64,000 bases of DNA from the NCBI RefSeq assembly GCF_014836615.1, contig NZ_JACSQN010000003.1:124001-188000 (forward strand), read 5' to 3'. The notes beneath the pieces were generated by a model. That model saw nothing but the letters and a program-made list of their open reading frames with translations, did not search any database and was not told where the DNA came from. Made by a program: the position numbers and the translations under genes. This document shows positions 44,367 through 52,797 of the stretch, piece by piece (the stretch's first letter is position 1; every line of letters begins with the position of its first letter). This DNA is from Sporosarcina quadrami (lineage in GTDB: Bacteria; Bacillota; Bacilli; Bacillales_A; Planococcaceae).

Positions 44367-44852
44367 ATGCTTACATTTGAACAAAAACAACAAATTATTG
44401 AGACGATTCCTGGACTTACACGCAAAGAAGTGTCGATGAAGCGGGTTAATTATCATTTTGAAGATAGCTTATATGAAAAAACAGTCGTTGTGCAGCATTT
44501 GCATCCTAACGGTAATGGATTTGTTTACGTTGAAGGAATCGAAGGATACGAAACGGATGATCGTGGACTTGTCAATATCCGTGAGGCATCTGAAGAGGAA
44601 TTAAGAAAGACGATTCTAGATGCAATCCGAGCGTTGTCGACAGAAGAAGATAAGGAATCTGAAGTGCAACATCGTGAAGAAGTATGGGTAAACGGAGAAG
44701 GACATTCGTTGACGCTGTTAGAAGAGGATAATTTCTTTAACATCTACCATGGCCTTAACCTGGAAGAAAGTTTCGGGGATTATGGTGAAGCGACAGCTTA
44801 CTTGAAAGAGGAGAACTTCAAACTTGTAAAAAGCGGAGGGGAAGCTGAGTGA
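44367..44852 (+). CDS. Conserved hypothetical cytoplasmic protein
   Basis: 161 residues, acidic, no membrane helix. Two similar halves of about 75 residues begin near EKTVVVQHLHPNGNGFVYV and near EVWVNGEGHSLTLLEEDNFFNIYHG. No known domain was recognised. It is co-transcribed with the following 43-codon gene, whose GTG overlaps its TGA. Confidence 0.6.
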   Translation: MLTFEQKQQIIETIPGLTRKEVSMKRVNYHFEDSLYEKTVVVQHLHPNGNGFVYVEGIEGYETDDRGLVNIREASEEELRKTILDAIRALSTEEDKESEVQHREEVWVNGEGHSLTLLEEDNFFNIYHGLNLEESFGDYGEATAYLKEENFKLVKSGGEAE

Positions 44853-44980
44853 ATGGAAAAACGCTCGTTATCGGGCTCGTCTTATTCGTCATTGCAATTT
44901 CAGCAGCTATCTATTTCACAATGATGGCGGAGTTTGATAAGGATACACCTGAAGAAACGACAACTGTTGTTGTTGAGTAA
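44849..44980 (+). CDS. 43-residue single-pass membrane protein
   Basis: GTG at 44849 with GGAGGGG nine bases upstream; it overlaps the preceding stop in a GTGA arrangement. Residues 5-25 form a membrane helix, and the tail is acidic and Thr-rich. Function unknown. Confidence 0.65.
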   Translation: MNGKTLVIGLVLFVIAISAAIYFTMMAEFDKDTPEETTTVVVE

Positions 44981-44984
44981 TGAA

Positions 44985-45028
44985 AAACCGCCTGTCTCAA
45001 AGGAGTATCCAATGAGACAGGCGGTTTT
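44985..45028. terminator. Strong bidirectional terminator
   Basis: AAACCGCCTGTCTCA pairs with TGAGACAGGCGGTTT, a 15-bp stem. It separates the small-gene operon from the MMPL gene. Confidence 0.92.
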
Positions 45029-45057
45029 ATGTTACTATTCAGCGTTATTATAGCGGA

Positions 45058-47187
45058 TCAATGCCAGTTCCCGGCCTTATATTTGCCTTTCCTAAAAGGC
45101 ATCCACCAGTTCCACTTACCAAACAACTTCATCAAACTTGGGACGAGCAACAAACGAATGATCGTTGCGTCAATGGCAACCGCGATCGCGATACCGACAC
45201 CGATCTGTTTGACAGGCATGACGTCCGTAAATGCGAAAGCGCCAGTGAGGACAATCATAATCAATGCGGCGGATGTAATGATTTTACTTGTCGTCGCAAG
45301 CCCTTCGACTGTCGCGTGATCATTATCGAATGTCTTTGCATATTCTTCCTGCATCCGTGAAATCAGGAACACTTCATAGTCCATGCTCAAGCCGAATACA
45401 AGGCTGAACACGATAACCGGAATAATTAAAGCGATCGTTCCTGGATGCAACCCAAAGTGGCCATATTGGAAAATGTACACGAGAATGCCGAATGTCGCTG
45501 ACAGTCCGACGATGTTCATGATGATCGCCTTGAAAGGGATCAAGATTGAACGGAATGCAATCATTAAAATAATGAACGTGGATACTAAAATGAGCAACAA
45601 GACAGAAACGATATTGTCGAAAATTTCATCGAAAATCTCCTGGTTGAACTTTGGTTCACCGCCGACGAGCAAGTTCCAATCGGCATTCGCTGACCAGTCG
45701 CGTGACCATTGTTGCGCTTCGTCTGTTGACCCTTTCGCATTTAACGTCACAGGAATGAGCAATTGATCATCTTTCACAAATGTCTCAAGCAACGGTTCGA
45801 GTTGCGCCTCCATGTCAGGCACTTGCATCGCTTGCTCCCATTCTTCAGGAGAGGATACACCACTTGCTGTAAAAATTGTTGTTACATCATCAACTAACGA
45901 ATCCTCCGTCAAATCATCTTGCAACGCTTTCAAATCTTTCAATCCATCTTCGTCTACCCAGCCCCCTGGACGTTCTGCGACAATGTACACACTCGATTGG
46001 TCGCCGAGTCCAAATGTCTCGTCCATCAGCTCGTAAGAAGAGCGTGAATCATACGAAGTCGGCAATGAATCAATTTGGGGAATTGTCAAATCCATGTTCT
46101 TTACAGGGATCACGGCTATTCCGAGAAGAATGAGCGCGCCGATTGTAATCATGACCGGGCGTTTAATGACGGCGTTTGCAAATTGTCGCCATCTGTCTGA
46201 ACCGTTTTCTTTCACTTTAATAATTTGGCCTTTGTTCAGACGATCACCAAGCGCAATTAAAATCGCAGGTAACAACGTGACGGAACTGAGTACAGCCATT
46301 CCGACAACAATCATGCCCCCGAGTGCGATGTTTTGGAAAATCTCCACTTTGATAAGGAACATTGCGCCTAGACCGATGAATACACAAAACGCAGAGAAAA
46401 TCACCGAACGTCCAGCCGTCCGAATCGTTGTTGCAGCAGCTTCAAGGACATCACTTTTCAAACGCTCTTCACGATAGCGGCTTATGAAAAGCAGAGAGAA
46501 ATCGATGCTCAAGGCAAGACCTAACATCGGAACAATATTTAGTACAAATATTGCTAAATCCATCTGTCCTCCGATAAGCGACAAAATGCCGAACGTCGTG
46601 GCGATTGTTGTCACGCCGACAATTAACGGAACGACGGATGCCATAATCGTACCAAAAGCAAACAGCAACACAATAATCGCAATTGGTAATCCAATCGCTT
46701 CCGCCTTCATCAAATCACGCTGACTCGCCGCGTTAATGTCTTTTGTAAAAGCGGACTGTCCAGTTAAAACGATTCCTTTTTCGTCACCGATTTTGTTTCG
46801 GATATCCGTAACAACAACGGACATGTCACGGTCGGTATTATCGAAATGGAGCATTGCGTAAGAGACTGAATCGGTATACTGTTCCTTTTCATCAAGAGGA
46901 GATACGATTTCAGAAGTCAAACCGAGCTTGTCAACCTTTTCCAGTGTGGATGAAATTTTTTCGTCATTCACGTTTTCGAATACGATAAACATCGTTTCAG
47001 CAGGTAAATCGAAGGTCTCGGAAGCAATCTTCATCACCTGCTCGTGTTCTGCATCCATTCTGAAACCGTCACCTTCGAGAAGTCCTGGCAACCGAATTGC
47101 AAGTAGGGCCATAATGACAAACAATACTGCCCACGTAACGATAATGGATTTATAAAACTTTGTAACAAACCGCGCCAATGTGCGCAT
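45058..47187 (-). CDS. MMPL/RND-family transporter (YdfJ-like)
   Basis: 709 residues. Twelve hydrophobic segments in two repeats, each with a helix followed by an extracellular domain and five more helices. FGLSMDYEVFLISRM in the second half and LSIDFSLLFISRYRE in the first half are the family motifs with the membrane Asp and Tyr pair. It is likely a proton-driven exporter of a lipid or drug. Unlike actinobacterial MmpL it has no large C-terminal domain. GGGAGG lies upstream of ATG 47187. Confidence 0.92.
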   Translation of the reverse strand: MRTLARFVTKFYKSIIVTWAVLFVIMALLAIRLPGLLEGDGFRMDAEHEQVMKIASETFDLPAETMFIVFENVNDEKISSTLEKVDKLGLTSEIVSPLDEKEQYTDSVSYAMLHFDNTDRDMSVVVTDIRNKIGDEKGIVLTGQSAFTKDINAASQRDLMKAEAIGLPIAIIVLLFAFGTIMASVVPLIVGVTTIATTFGILSLIGGQMDLAIFVLNIVPMLGLALSIDFSLLFISRYREERLKSDVLEAAATTIRTAGRSVIFSAFCVFIGLGAMFLIKVEIFQNIALGGMIVVGMAVLSSVTLLPAILIALGDRLNKGQIIKVKENGSDRWRQFANAVIKRPVMITIGALILLGIAVIPVKNMDLTIPQIDSLPTSYDSRSSYELMDETFGLGDQSSVYIVAERPGGWVDEDGLKDLKALQDDLTEDSLVDDVTTIFTASGVSSPEEWEQAMQVPDMEAQLEPLLETFVKDDQLLIPVTLNAKGSTDEAQQWSRDWSANADWNLLVGGEPKFNQEIFDEIFDNIVSVLLLILVSTFIILMIAFRSILIPFKAIIMNIVGLSATFGILVYIFQYGHFGLHPGTIALIIPVIVFSLVFGLSMDYEVFLISRMQEEYAKTFDNDHATVEGLATTSKIITSAALIMIVLTGAFAFTDVMPVKQIGVGIAIAVAIDATIIRLLLVPSLMKLFGKWNWWMPFRKGKYKAGNWH

Positions 47188-47332
47188 GACATCGTCCTCC
47201 CAGAATCTTCATCTATTCTCTTATCATAGCTGAATTGTAGTAGAATGTCTTTTCTTGAGAGTAAGGACTTTGAGGTTTTGTACGCGGGAATCATATAATG
47301 CTTAGGAGTATCAGGTTAGCGTTTGAATAAAA

Positions 47333-47364
47333 AAGCAAAAAAAACCACTTCTTAAAAGAAGTGG
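47333..47364 (-). terminator. Terminator of csp copy 2
   Basis: CCACTTCTT pairs with AAGAAGTGG around AA; on the minus strand TTTTTTTT follows. Confidence 0.85.
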
Positions 47365-47384
47365 CTTTGAAAGGTTAATTTAAA

Positions 47385-47585
47385 TTAGTTTTTTTCAACA
47401 TTAGTAGCTTGAAGTCCACGTTGACCTTGTTCGATTTCGAAAGTCACGTCTTGGCCTTCTTCAAGTGTTTTGAATCCTTCGCCTTGGATTGCGGAGAAAT
47501 GTACGAATACATCGTCGCCGTCTTCACGTTCGATGAAGCCATAACCTTTTTCTGCGTTAAACCATTTTACTTTACCTTGTTCCAT
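47385..47585 (-). CDS. CspA-family cold shock protein, second copy
   Basis: 66 residues, KGYGFI and DVFVHFS motifs. Only a handful of residues differ from the csp at 35335. Its leader shares long identical blocks with that gene, showing a duplication that included regulatory DNA. Independent terminator downstream. Confidence 0.97.
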   Translation of the reverse strand: MEQGKVKWFNAEKGYGFIEREDGDDVFVHFSAIQGEGFKTLEEGQDVTFEIEQGQRGLQATNVEKN

Positions 47586-47640
47586 GTTTGTTTCCTCCTA
47601 GTGTGGTTAACTATCCACACAATGTTACTATCCTTGCTCA
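47586..47640 (-). promoter_or_regulatory. Conserved csp leader, copy 2
   Basis: On the minus strand TTGAGCAAGGATAGTAACATTG is followed by a GTGTGG/CCACAC stem with loop ATAGTTAA, then CTAGGAGG. The other copy has a TGTGT/ACACA stem with a six-base loop at the same place. The stem next to the ribosome site is kept though the sequence and loop differ. Confidence 0.7.
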
Positions 47641-47750
47641 AGTCGTGAAGCGGTCTAGCGTTAAATCGAGACCTTCATGCATGTCGAACAAAAATAATTC
47701 TCCTTTATCATAACAGAAAAGATTTTACAATGCAAGAAGAAAGATTTCTA

Positions 47751-48749
47751 TTAGAAGAATAAGTTCAACAATTGATAGATGATTGCAGCGAGAGCGGCAG
47801 AGATTGGCATTGTAATGATCCATGTAAGAACAATCTTCTTAGCGACGCCCCATTTTACACCTTTGACACGTTGCGCCGAACCGACACCCATGATTGCTGA
47901 AGAGATGACGTGTGTCGTGCTGACTGGAAGATGGATTAATGTTGCACCGAAAATGATCATCGCTGAACTCAGGTCGGCTGCAGCACCGTTAACAGGACGG
48001 ATTTTCATAATTTTACCGCCGACGGTTTTGATGATTTTATATCCGCCGATGGATGTTCCGAGTCCCATCGCGGTCGCAGCAGCAATACGAACCCATAGTT
48101 GGATGTCGTCGCCGGTTTGCAGTTGTGCTGCGATCAATGCCATCGTAATGATACCCATCGCTTTTTGCGCATCATTTGTGCCGTGTGTGAATGATTGTAG
48201 AGCGGCAGTCCCGATTTGTAAGTAGCGAATTCGTTTATTCGCTTTAAACAGGTTCCGGTTTTTCAGCAATACTTTAAACAGCGTCATCATGAGGAATCCG
48301 CCGGCGATTGCAATGAACGGTGAAATGAGCAATGCTTGCATGATTTTAATGAATCCGGTGTAGTTCAGTACTCCGAAGCCAGCAGCAGATATTGCCGCTC
48401 CAGCGATGGAACCAATTAAAGCATGGGATGAACTTGATGGAATCCCGAAGTACCATGTAATAAGGTTCCATGCGATTGCAGAAATAAGCGCTGCCAAAAT
48501 GACGATTGACCCTTTTTCCAGTAAGAATGGATCTACAATGTCTTTTGATATCGTTTTTGCGACCCCTGTAAAGGTCAGTGCACCGATAAAGTTCATAACT
48601 GCAGCCATATAAATAGCTGTCCGTGGTTTTAACGCGCGTGTCGAAACTGAAGTAGCGATGGCGTTAGCAGTATCGTGAAATCCATTAATGAAGTCGAATG
48701 CGAGTGCGAAAACGACTATTGCTATTGTGAGAAACAAAATCATGTCCAT
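47751..48749 (-). CDS. pit: PiT-family inorganic phosphate transporter
   Basis: 332 residues. Duplicated PiT signature: GFHDTANAIATSVSTRA in the first half and FTHGTNDAQKAMGI in the second. Ten or so membrane helices. It imports phosphate with metal or protons. The DUF47 gene directly upstream (12 bases) is the usual partner. Confidence 0.94.
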   Translation of the reverse strand: MDMILFLTIAIVVFALAFDFINGFHDTANAIATSVSTRALKPRTAIYMAAVMNFIGALTFTGVAKTISKDIVDPFLLEKGSIVILAALISAIAWNLITWYFGIPSSSSHALIGSIAGAAISAAGFGVLNYTGFIKIMQALLISPFIAIAGGFLMMTLFKVLLKNRNLFKANKRIRYLQIGTAALQSFTHGTNDAQKAMGIITMALIAAQLQTGDDIQLWVRIAAATAMGLGTSIGGYKIIKTVGGKIMKIRPVNGAAADLSSAMIIFGATLIHLPVSTTHVISSAIMGVGSAQRVKGVKWGVAKKIVLTWIITMPISAALAAIIYQLLNLFF

Positions 48750-48761
48750 GAAGTATACTCC

Positions 48762-49382
48762 TTATGCGTTGCGCATGATGATTGTTTCGATTGTGTTAGC
48801 AACATCCTGGCAGTGGTCTGCGACATCTTCCAGTAGTTCGTAAATGTCTTTAAATTGGATGATGCGGATTGGATCTTTTTCACGGATGAATAACTGCTTG
48901 ATGGATGTTCTGAGCACTTCATCGCAAATCCGTTCATACTCTTTTATGAGCACAGCATGATCGCGCATTTGAACAAGCTTCTTTTTCGCCAATAATTGCA
49001 TTGCTTTGACGATTTCATCGGTACTTTTCCGAATGTTCTCCATGAATTTCTGGACGTATTCGTCAATGTCTGTCAGTGAGAACATTTCAAGATTAGCGGC
49101 GAAATGTTCGATACCATCAAGTATGTCATCCATCTTAATCGCAAGTTGCAAAATATCTTCTCGCTCGATTGGTGTCATGAATGAAGTGTTCAGCTTTGTA
49201 ATAAGTTCATGAATCATCGTGTCGCCTTCTGTTTCATATTTCTTCAGGCGAATGCTAACTTCTTTCAGATCGGCTATGGATGTAACTTTATAGTCATCTG
49301 CATAATGCACAGCTGATTGGACGTGTTCCGCAATCGTCAAAAGTGCTGTGAAAAAGGGATCGGTTTTACGTGGACTAAACAT
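48762..49382 (-). CDS. DUF47/PhoU-like regulator of the Pit transporter
   Basis: 206 residues from ATG 49382 with GGAGG upstream. Helical PhoU-type protein with DDILDGIEHF and the ExxxD-rich helices (ETEGDTMIHEL type). Such proteins bind metal clusters and act on the adjacent Pit transporter. Pairing with pit downstream supports this. Confidence 0.9.
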   Translation of the reverse strand: MFSPRKTDPFFTALLTIAEHVQSAVHYADDYKVTSIADLKEVSIRLKKYETEGDTMIHELITKLNTSFMTPIEREDILQLAIKMDDILDGIEHFAANLEMFSLTDIDEYVQKFMENIRKSTDEIVKAMQLLAKKKLVQMRDHAVLIKEYERICDEVLRTSIKQLFIREKDPIRIIQFKDIYELLEDVADHCQDVANTIETIIMRNA

Positions 49383-49536
49383 CTTTGGACCTCCATCCGT
49401 CACCGGAAATTTTCAGTAGTCCTATCATAGCAAATTTTTATTGAAATAAGTATAGTTTTATCTGTGTCAAATATAAAAAAATGGAGTATGAATTAAGGAT
49501 GATGAATTAGGGAACGTAACTTATTTTTGATTAATT

Positions 49537-49562
49537 TGAAACCTTTCACAAATGTATGCGTA
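49537..49562 (+). promoter_or_regulatory. Sigma-W type (ECF) promoter for yuaF-floT
   Basis: TGAAAC at 49537-49542 and CGTA at 49559-49562 are separated by 16 bp, matching the SigW consensus. It lies 41 bases before the NfeD-family gene. In Bacillus subtilis the yuaF-floT-yuaI operon is sigma-W controlled, so the regulation is conserved. Confidence 0.85.
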
Positions 49563-49602
49563 GATATAGTAGAATTCATGTTAGAGAAGGAGAGGTGAGA
49601 AG

Positions 49603-50136
49603 ATGGAATTGTTCGGAATGCCGGTTCTCAATGTCTATTTGACAGTGTTGATCATCTCGGGTTTAGCGACGGTCCTGTATTTGTTCTTCAGTGATATTGC
49701 GGAAGGTATCGGGGAAGCCAGTCCATTGTTAGATCCAGCGGTCATTTTAGCTTTCATCACATTTACATCAGCTGTCGGGTACATCCTGGAGTTGACGACA
49801 GAATTAGGCCATATGCTAATTATCATCCTGGCAATTGCCATTGCAATCGGATTGGACTTTTTACTCTATTTCTTCGTACTCCTTCCATTGAAGTCTGCGG
49901 AAGTGTCGCTCGCTTACACGGACGAATCGCTCACAGGGCAAGTCGGGAAGGTTATTGTCCCGATACCAGCAGATGGCTTCGGTGAAATCGTCATCTCTAC
50001 AGTGAATGGCATCATTTCAAAGAGGGCTGCAGGGTACGAAAACGCGGAGATTGACTACGACAAAGAAGTCCTTATCATCGAAGTTAAAGAGGGAACTTTC
50101 ATCGTCAAGGAGTATGAGCCTTTCCGTTTCAAGTAA
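49603..50136 (+). CDS. yuaF: NfeD-family membrane protein (YuaF-like)
   Basis: 177 residues. Three membrane helices in the N-terminal half and a C-terminal OB-fold domain (about 100-175) with LTGQVGKVIVPIP. NfeD partners flotillin. ATG 49603 has AAGGAGAGG upstream. A 35-base gap precedes floT. Confidence 0.9.
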   Translation: MELFGMPVLNVYLTVLIISGLATVLYLFFSDIAEGIGEASPLLDPAVILAFITFTSAVGYILELTTELGHMLIIILAIAIAIGLDFLLYFFVLLPLKSAEVSLAYTDESLTGQVGKVIVPIPADGFGEIVISTVNGIISKRAAGYENAEIDYDKEVLIIEVKEGTFIVKEYEPFRFK

Positions 50137-50170
50137 GGAAGCATTTAGCTAATTTAAAGGGGGAATTGTA

Positions 50171-51730
50171 ATGCCGGAGTTAGGGTTATTAGTTGTAATC
50201 GGAATTGTAGCATTTATTTTGTTGGCAATCGTACTTGTCTATATTTCGAAATATAAGACAGTCGGACCCGACGAAGCACTTATTGTAACAGGTAGTTATT
50301 TAGGAAGTAAAAACGTACATACGGATGACTCGGGCAATCGCGTCAAAATCATCCGTGGCGGTGGTACGTTCGTGTTCCCGGTTTTCCAACAGTCACAGCC
50401 ACTGAGTTTACTGTCAAGCAAGTTGGAAGTTACAACGCCTGAAGTGTACACAGAACAAGGTGTGCCAGTGATGGCAGATGGTACTGCAATCATTAAAATC
50501 GGAGGTTCGATTCCGGAAATCGCGACGGCAGCGGAGCAATTTTTAGGTAAATCGAAAGCCGACCGCGAAAATGAAGCGAAAGAAGTGTTGGAAGGTCATC
50601 TCCGTTCAATCTTAGGGTCGATGACAGTTGAAGAGATTTACAAAAATCGTGATAAGTTTTCCCAGGAAGTACAGCGGGTTGCATCTCAAGACCTTGCGAA
50701 AATGGGATTGATCATTGTTTCATTCACGATTAAAGATGTTCGTGATAAGAATGGATACTTGGATTCACTAGGTAAGCCACGTATCGCTCAAGTGAAACGT
50801 GATGCAGACATTGCGACTGCTGAAGCTGAAAAGGAAACACGCATCAAAAATGCTGAAGCATCGAAAGAAGCGCAGAAGGCTGAAATCGAGCGTGCAACTG
50901 AAATCGCAGAAGCGGAAAAAGAGAACCAATTGAAAGTGGCGGATTATCGCCGCGAGCAAGATGTCGCGAAAGCCCGTGCTGACCAAGCGTATGAGTTGGA
51001 ATCCGCACGTGCGAAGCAGGAAGTTACGGAGCAGGAGATGCAAGTACGCATCATCGAGCGTCAGAAGCAGATTGAACTGGAAGAGAAAGAGATTTTGCGT
51101 CGTGAGAAACAGTACGACTCTGAAGTTAAGAAGAAGGCGGATGCAGATCGTTATGCAATTGAGCAAAACGCAGCAGCTGATAAATCCCGTCAGATGGCTG
51201 AAGCGGAAGCGGAGAAATACCGAATTGAAGCGCATGCAGCAGCTGAAGCTGAAAAGATTCGTCTTGACGGTCAAGCACGAGCAGATTCACAGCGCGCACA
51301 AGGTGAATCGGAAGCTGATGTCATCCGTCTGAAAGGTCTCGCAGAAGCCGAAGCAAAACGTAAGATTGCCGAAGCGTTCGAACATTATGGCCAGGCAGCT
51401 GTGCTTGATATGATCGTCCATATGATTCCTGAATACGCGAAACAAATTGCAAGTCCACTTTCTAACATCGACAAGATTACAGTCGTTGACACGGGTGGCG
51501 GCGAAGGCGGCGGTGCAAACAAAGTGACGTCATATGCGACTAACTTGATGGCCACTTTGCAAGAAACGTTGAAAGAGTCATCCGGCATTGATGTCAAAGA
51601 GATGATGGAAAGCTTTGTAGGTAAAAACAATTTGCGTCCTAGCCTTGATAATTTGACAGAAGAATATCGTGCAAAGAAAGCGACTATGGTCGAAACTAAG
51701 CATGACGAGAAGCAAGATGAAGAGAATTAA
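50171..51730 (+). CDS. floT: Flotillin-family scaffold protein FloT
   Basis: 519 residues. One N-terminal membrane helix (6-26), an SPFH/prohibitin domain (about 30-200) and a long Glu-Ala-Lys-Arg-rich coiled-coil to about 400, followed by a Gly-rich stretch (GGGEGGGANK) and a helical tail. Organises detergent-resistant membrane microdomains. Its length and repeat structure agree with Bacillus FloT. Confidence 0.95.
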   Translation: MPELGLLVVIGIVAFILLAIVLVYISKYKTVGPDEALIVTGSYLGSKNVHTDDSGNRVKIIRGGGTFVFPVFQQSQPLSLLSSKLEVTTPEVYTEQGVPVMADGTAIIKIGGSIPEIATAAEQFLGKSKADRENEAKEVLEGHLRSILGSMTVEEIYKNRDKFSQEVQRVASQDLAKMGLIIVSFTIKDVRDKNGYLDSLGKPRIAQVKRDADIATAEAEKETRIKNAEASKEAQKAEIERATEIAEAEKENQLKVADYRREQDVAKARADQAYELESARAKQEVTEQEMQVRIIERQKQIELEEKEILRREKQYDSEVKKKADADRYAIEQNAAADKSRQMAEAEAEKYRIEAHAAAEAEKIRLDGQARADSQRAQGESEADVIRLKGLAEAEAKRKIAEAFEHYGQAAVLDMIVHMIPEYAKQIASPLSNIDKITVVDTGGGEGGGANKVTSYATNLMATLQETLKESSGIDVKEMMESFVGKNNLRPSLDNLTEEYRAKKATMVETKHDEKQDEEN

Positions 51731-51739
51731 TTGAAGACG

Positions 51740-51776
51740 ACATCCGGTCCGCCTAGGCGGTTCGGGTGTTTTTCTT
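51740..51776 (+). terminator. Terminator of floT
   Basis: ACATCCGGTCCGCC pairs with GGCGGTTCGGGTGT around TA (some G-T pairs), followed by TTTTTCTTTT. Confidence 0.9.
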
Positions 51777-51799
51777 TTATACGGTGAAGTGCGTTAATT

Positions 51800-51957
51800 T
51801 GTCAAAAGCATTTCGCGCGAGTTGGTGTGGGTGGGCGCTGCGTTGCGCGCCCATAAAATGGTGTGCCGCGCTCGTAAAAGTCGTTTGTGCGCTCGTAAAA
51901 TGGTGTGCCGCGCTCGTAACTGTAGTTCGCGCGCCCGAAAACAGTCTCCACCCGCGC
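51800..51957. repeat. GC-rich 21-bp intergenic array (family 3)
   Basis: Units beginning GCGCCC or GCGCTC start at 51847, 51868, 51889, 51910 and 51931, an exact 21-bp period, with core GCGC(C/T)CGTAAAA and nine variable bases. Degenerate units extend the array to both sides. It lies between the floT terminator and the ABC operon promoter. The GC content is strikingly higher than the neighbouring DNA. Confidence 0.88.
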
Positions 51958-52011
51958 ATGTGGAATTTGGAGTTCGTTCAATTCGACATGTAATCCGCTC
52001 AACCTCTCTTA

Positions 52012-52053
52012 TCTTAAGAATATCTTCATAAATCCCCTCACTTCCTCTTAAGA
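52012..52053 (+). promoter_or_regulatory. Two TCTTAAGA palindromes, candidate operator
   Basis: The perfect 8-bp palindrome TCTTAAGA occurs at 52012-52019 and 52046-52053, 34 bp apart, before the ABC exporter operon. Such paired sites are typical of a response regulator or repressor; no regulator gene is adjacent. Confidence 0.5.
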
Positions 52054-52098
52054 TTCCCCCTGTAAACTGAAGTAAGTTACTAAGTTGGAGGGGAAATT

Positions 52099-52797
52099 AT
52101 GATACATGTTCAGGAATTATCGCATTCATTCAAAATAGGAAAGAAAGGAAAGGAGAAGCAGGTGCCGGTACTGAAAGAGCTATCCTTTTCAATTGAGAAA
52201 GGGGAGATTGTATCGATTGTCGGACGGAGCGGATCGGGGAAATCGACGTTGCTGCATATAATGGCTGGTTTTCTGAAGCCTGATACGGGAACTATCCAAG
52301 TCGACAACGTGCATACATCGGCATTCAATGAAGCGGAAAGCGCGCAATTTCGTCTGACGCATTTCGGTTTCATCTTTCAGAATTTCCAGCTCATGCCGGG
52401 TTTGACGGCATTTGAGAATATTGAGCTACCACTGAAACTGAAAGGTGAAAACAAGCATATTCGTAAAAAAAAGGTGAAGGATCTGCTCCAACACGTCGGA
52501 CTGACAGATGTCCAAAATCATTATCCAAATGAATTATCAGGCGGTCAGCAACAACGGGTGAGTATCGCGAGGGCGCTTGTCACAGATCCCCCGATCATTT
52601 TTGCGGACGAGCCCACGGGAAGCCTGGATTCCGAAACGGAACAGGATATTCTGTTGCTCATCCAATCGCTCAATAAAACGCGTGGTATCACTTTCGTCAT
52701 TATTACGCATGACGACACAGTGGCGGAAACAGCAAACCGCATTTATCGCATGCATGATGGTGAATTAACGGAAAGAGGTGCGTCCCATGCAATTTAA
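52099..52797 (+). CDS. MacB/LolD-type ABC ATPase
   Basis: 232 residues. Walker A GRSGSGKST, signature ELSGGQQQRVS, Walker B IIFADEPTGSLD, switch His in ITHDDT. Pairs with the FtsX-like permease that follows. Exporters of this type handle peptides, lipids or drugs. GGAGGGG precedes the ATG. Confidence 0.92.
   Translation: MIHVQELSHSFKIGKKGKEKQVPVLKELSFSIEKGEIVSIVGRSGSGKSTLLHIMAGFLKPDTGTIQVDNVHTSAFNEAESAQFRLTHFGFIFQNFQLMPGLTAFENIELPLKLKGENKHIRKKKVKDLLQHVGLTDVQNHYPNELSGGQQQRVSIARALVTDPPIIFADEPTGSLDSETEQDILLLIQSLNKTRGITFVIITHDDTVAETANRIYRMHDGELTERGASHAI

Noticed and set aside
4512..51957. CRISPR array
   Set aside because: Units are 20-21 bp with only 7-14 conserved bases; there are no 30-bp unique spacers and no cas genes.
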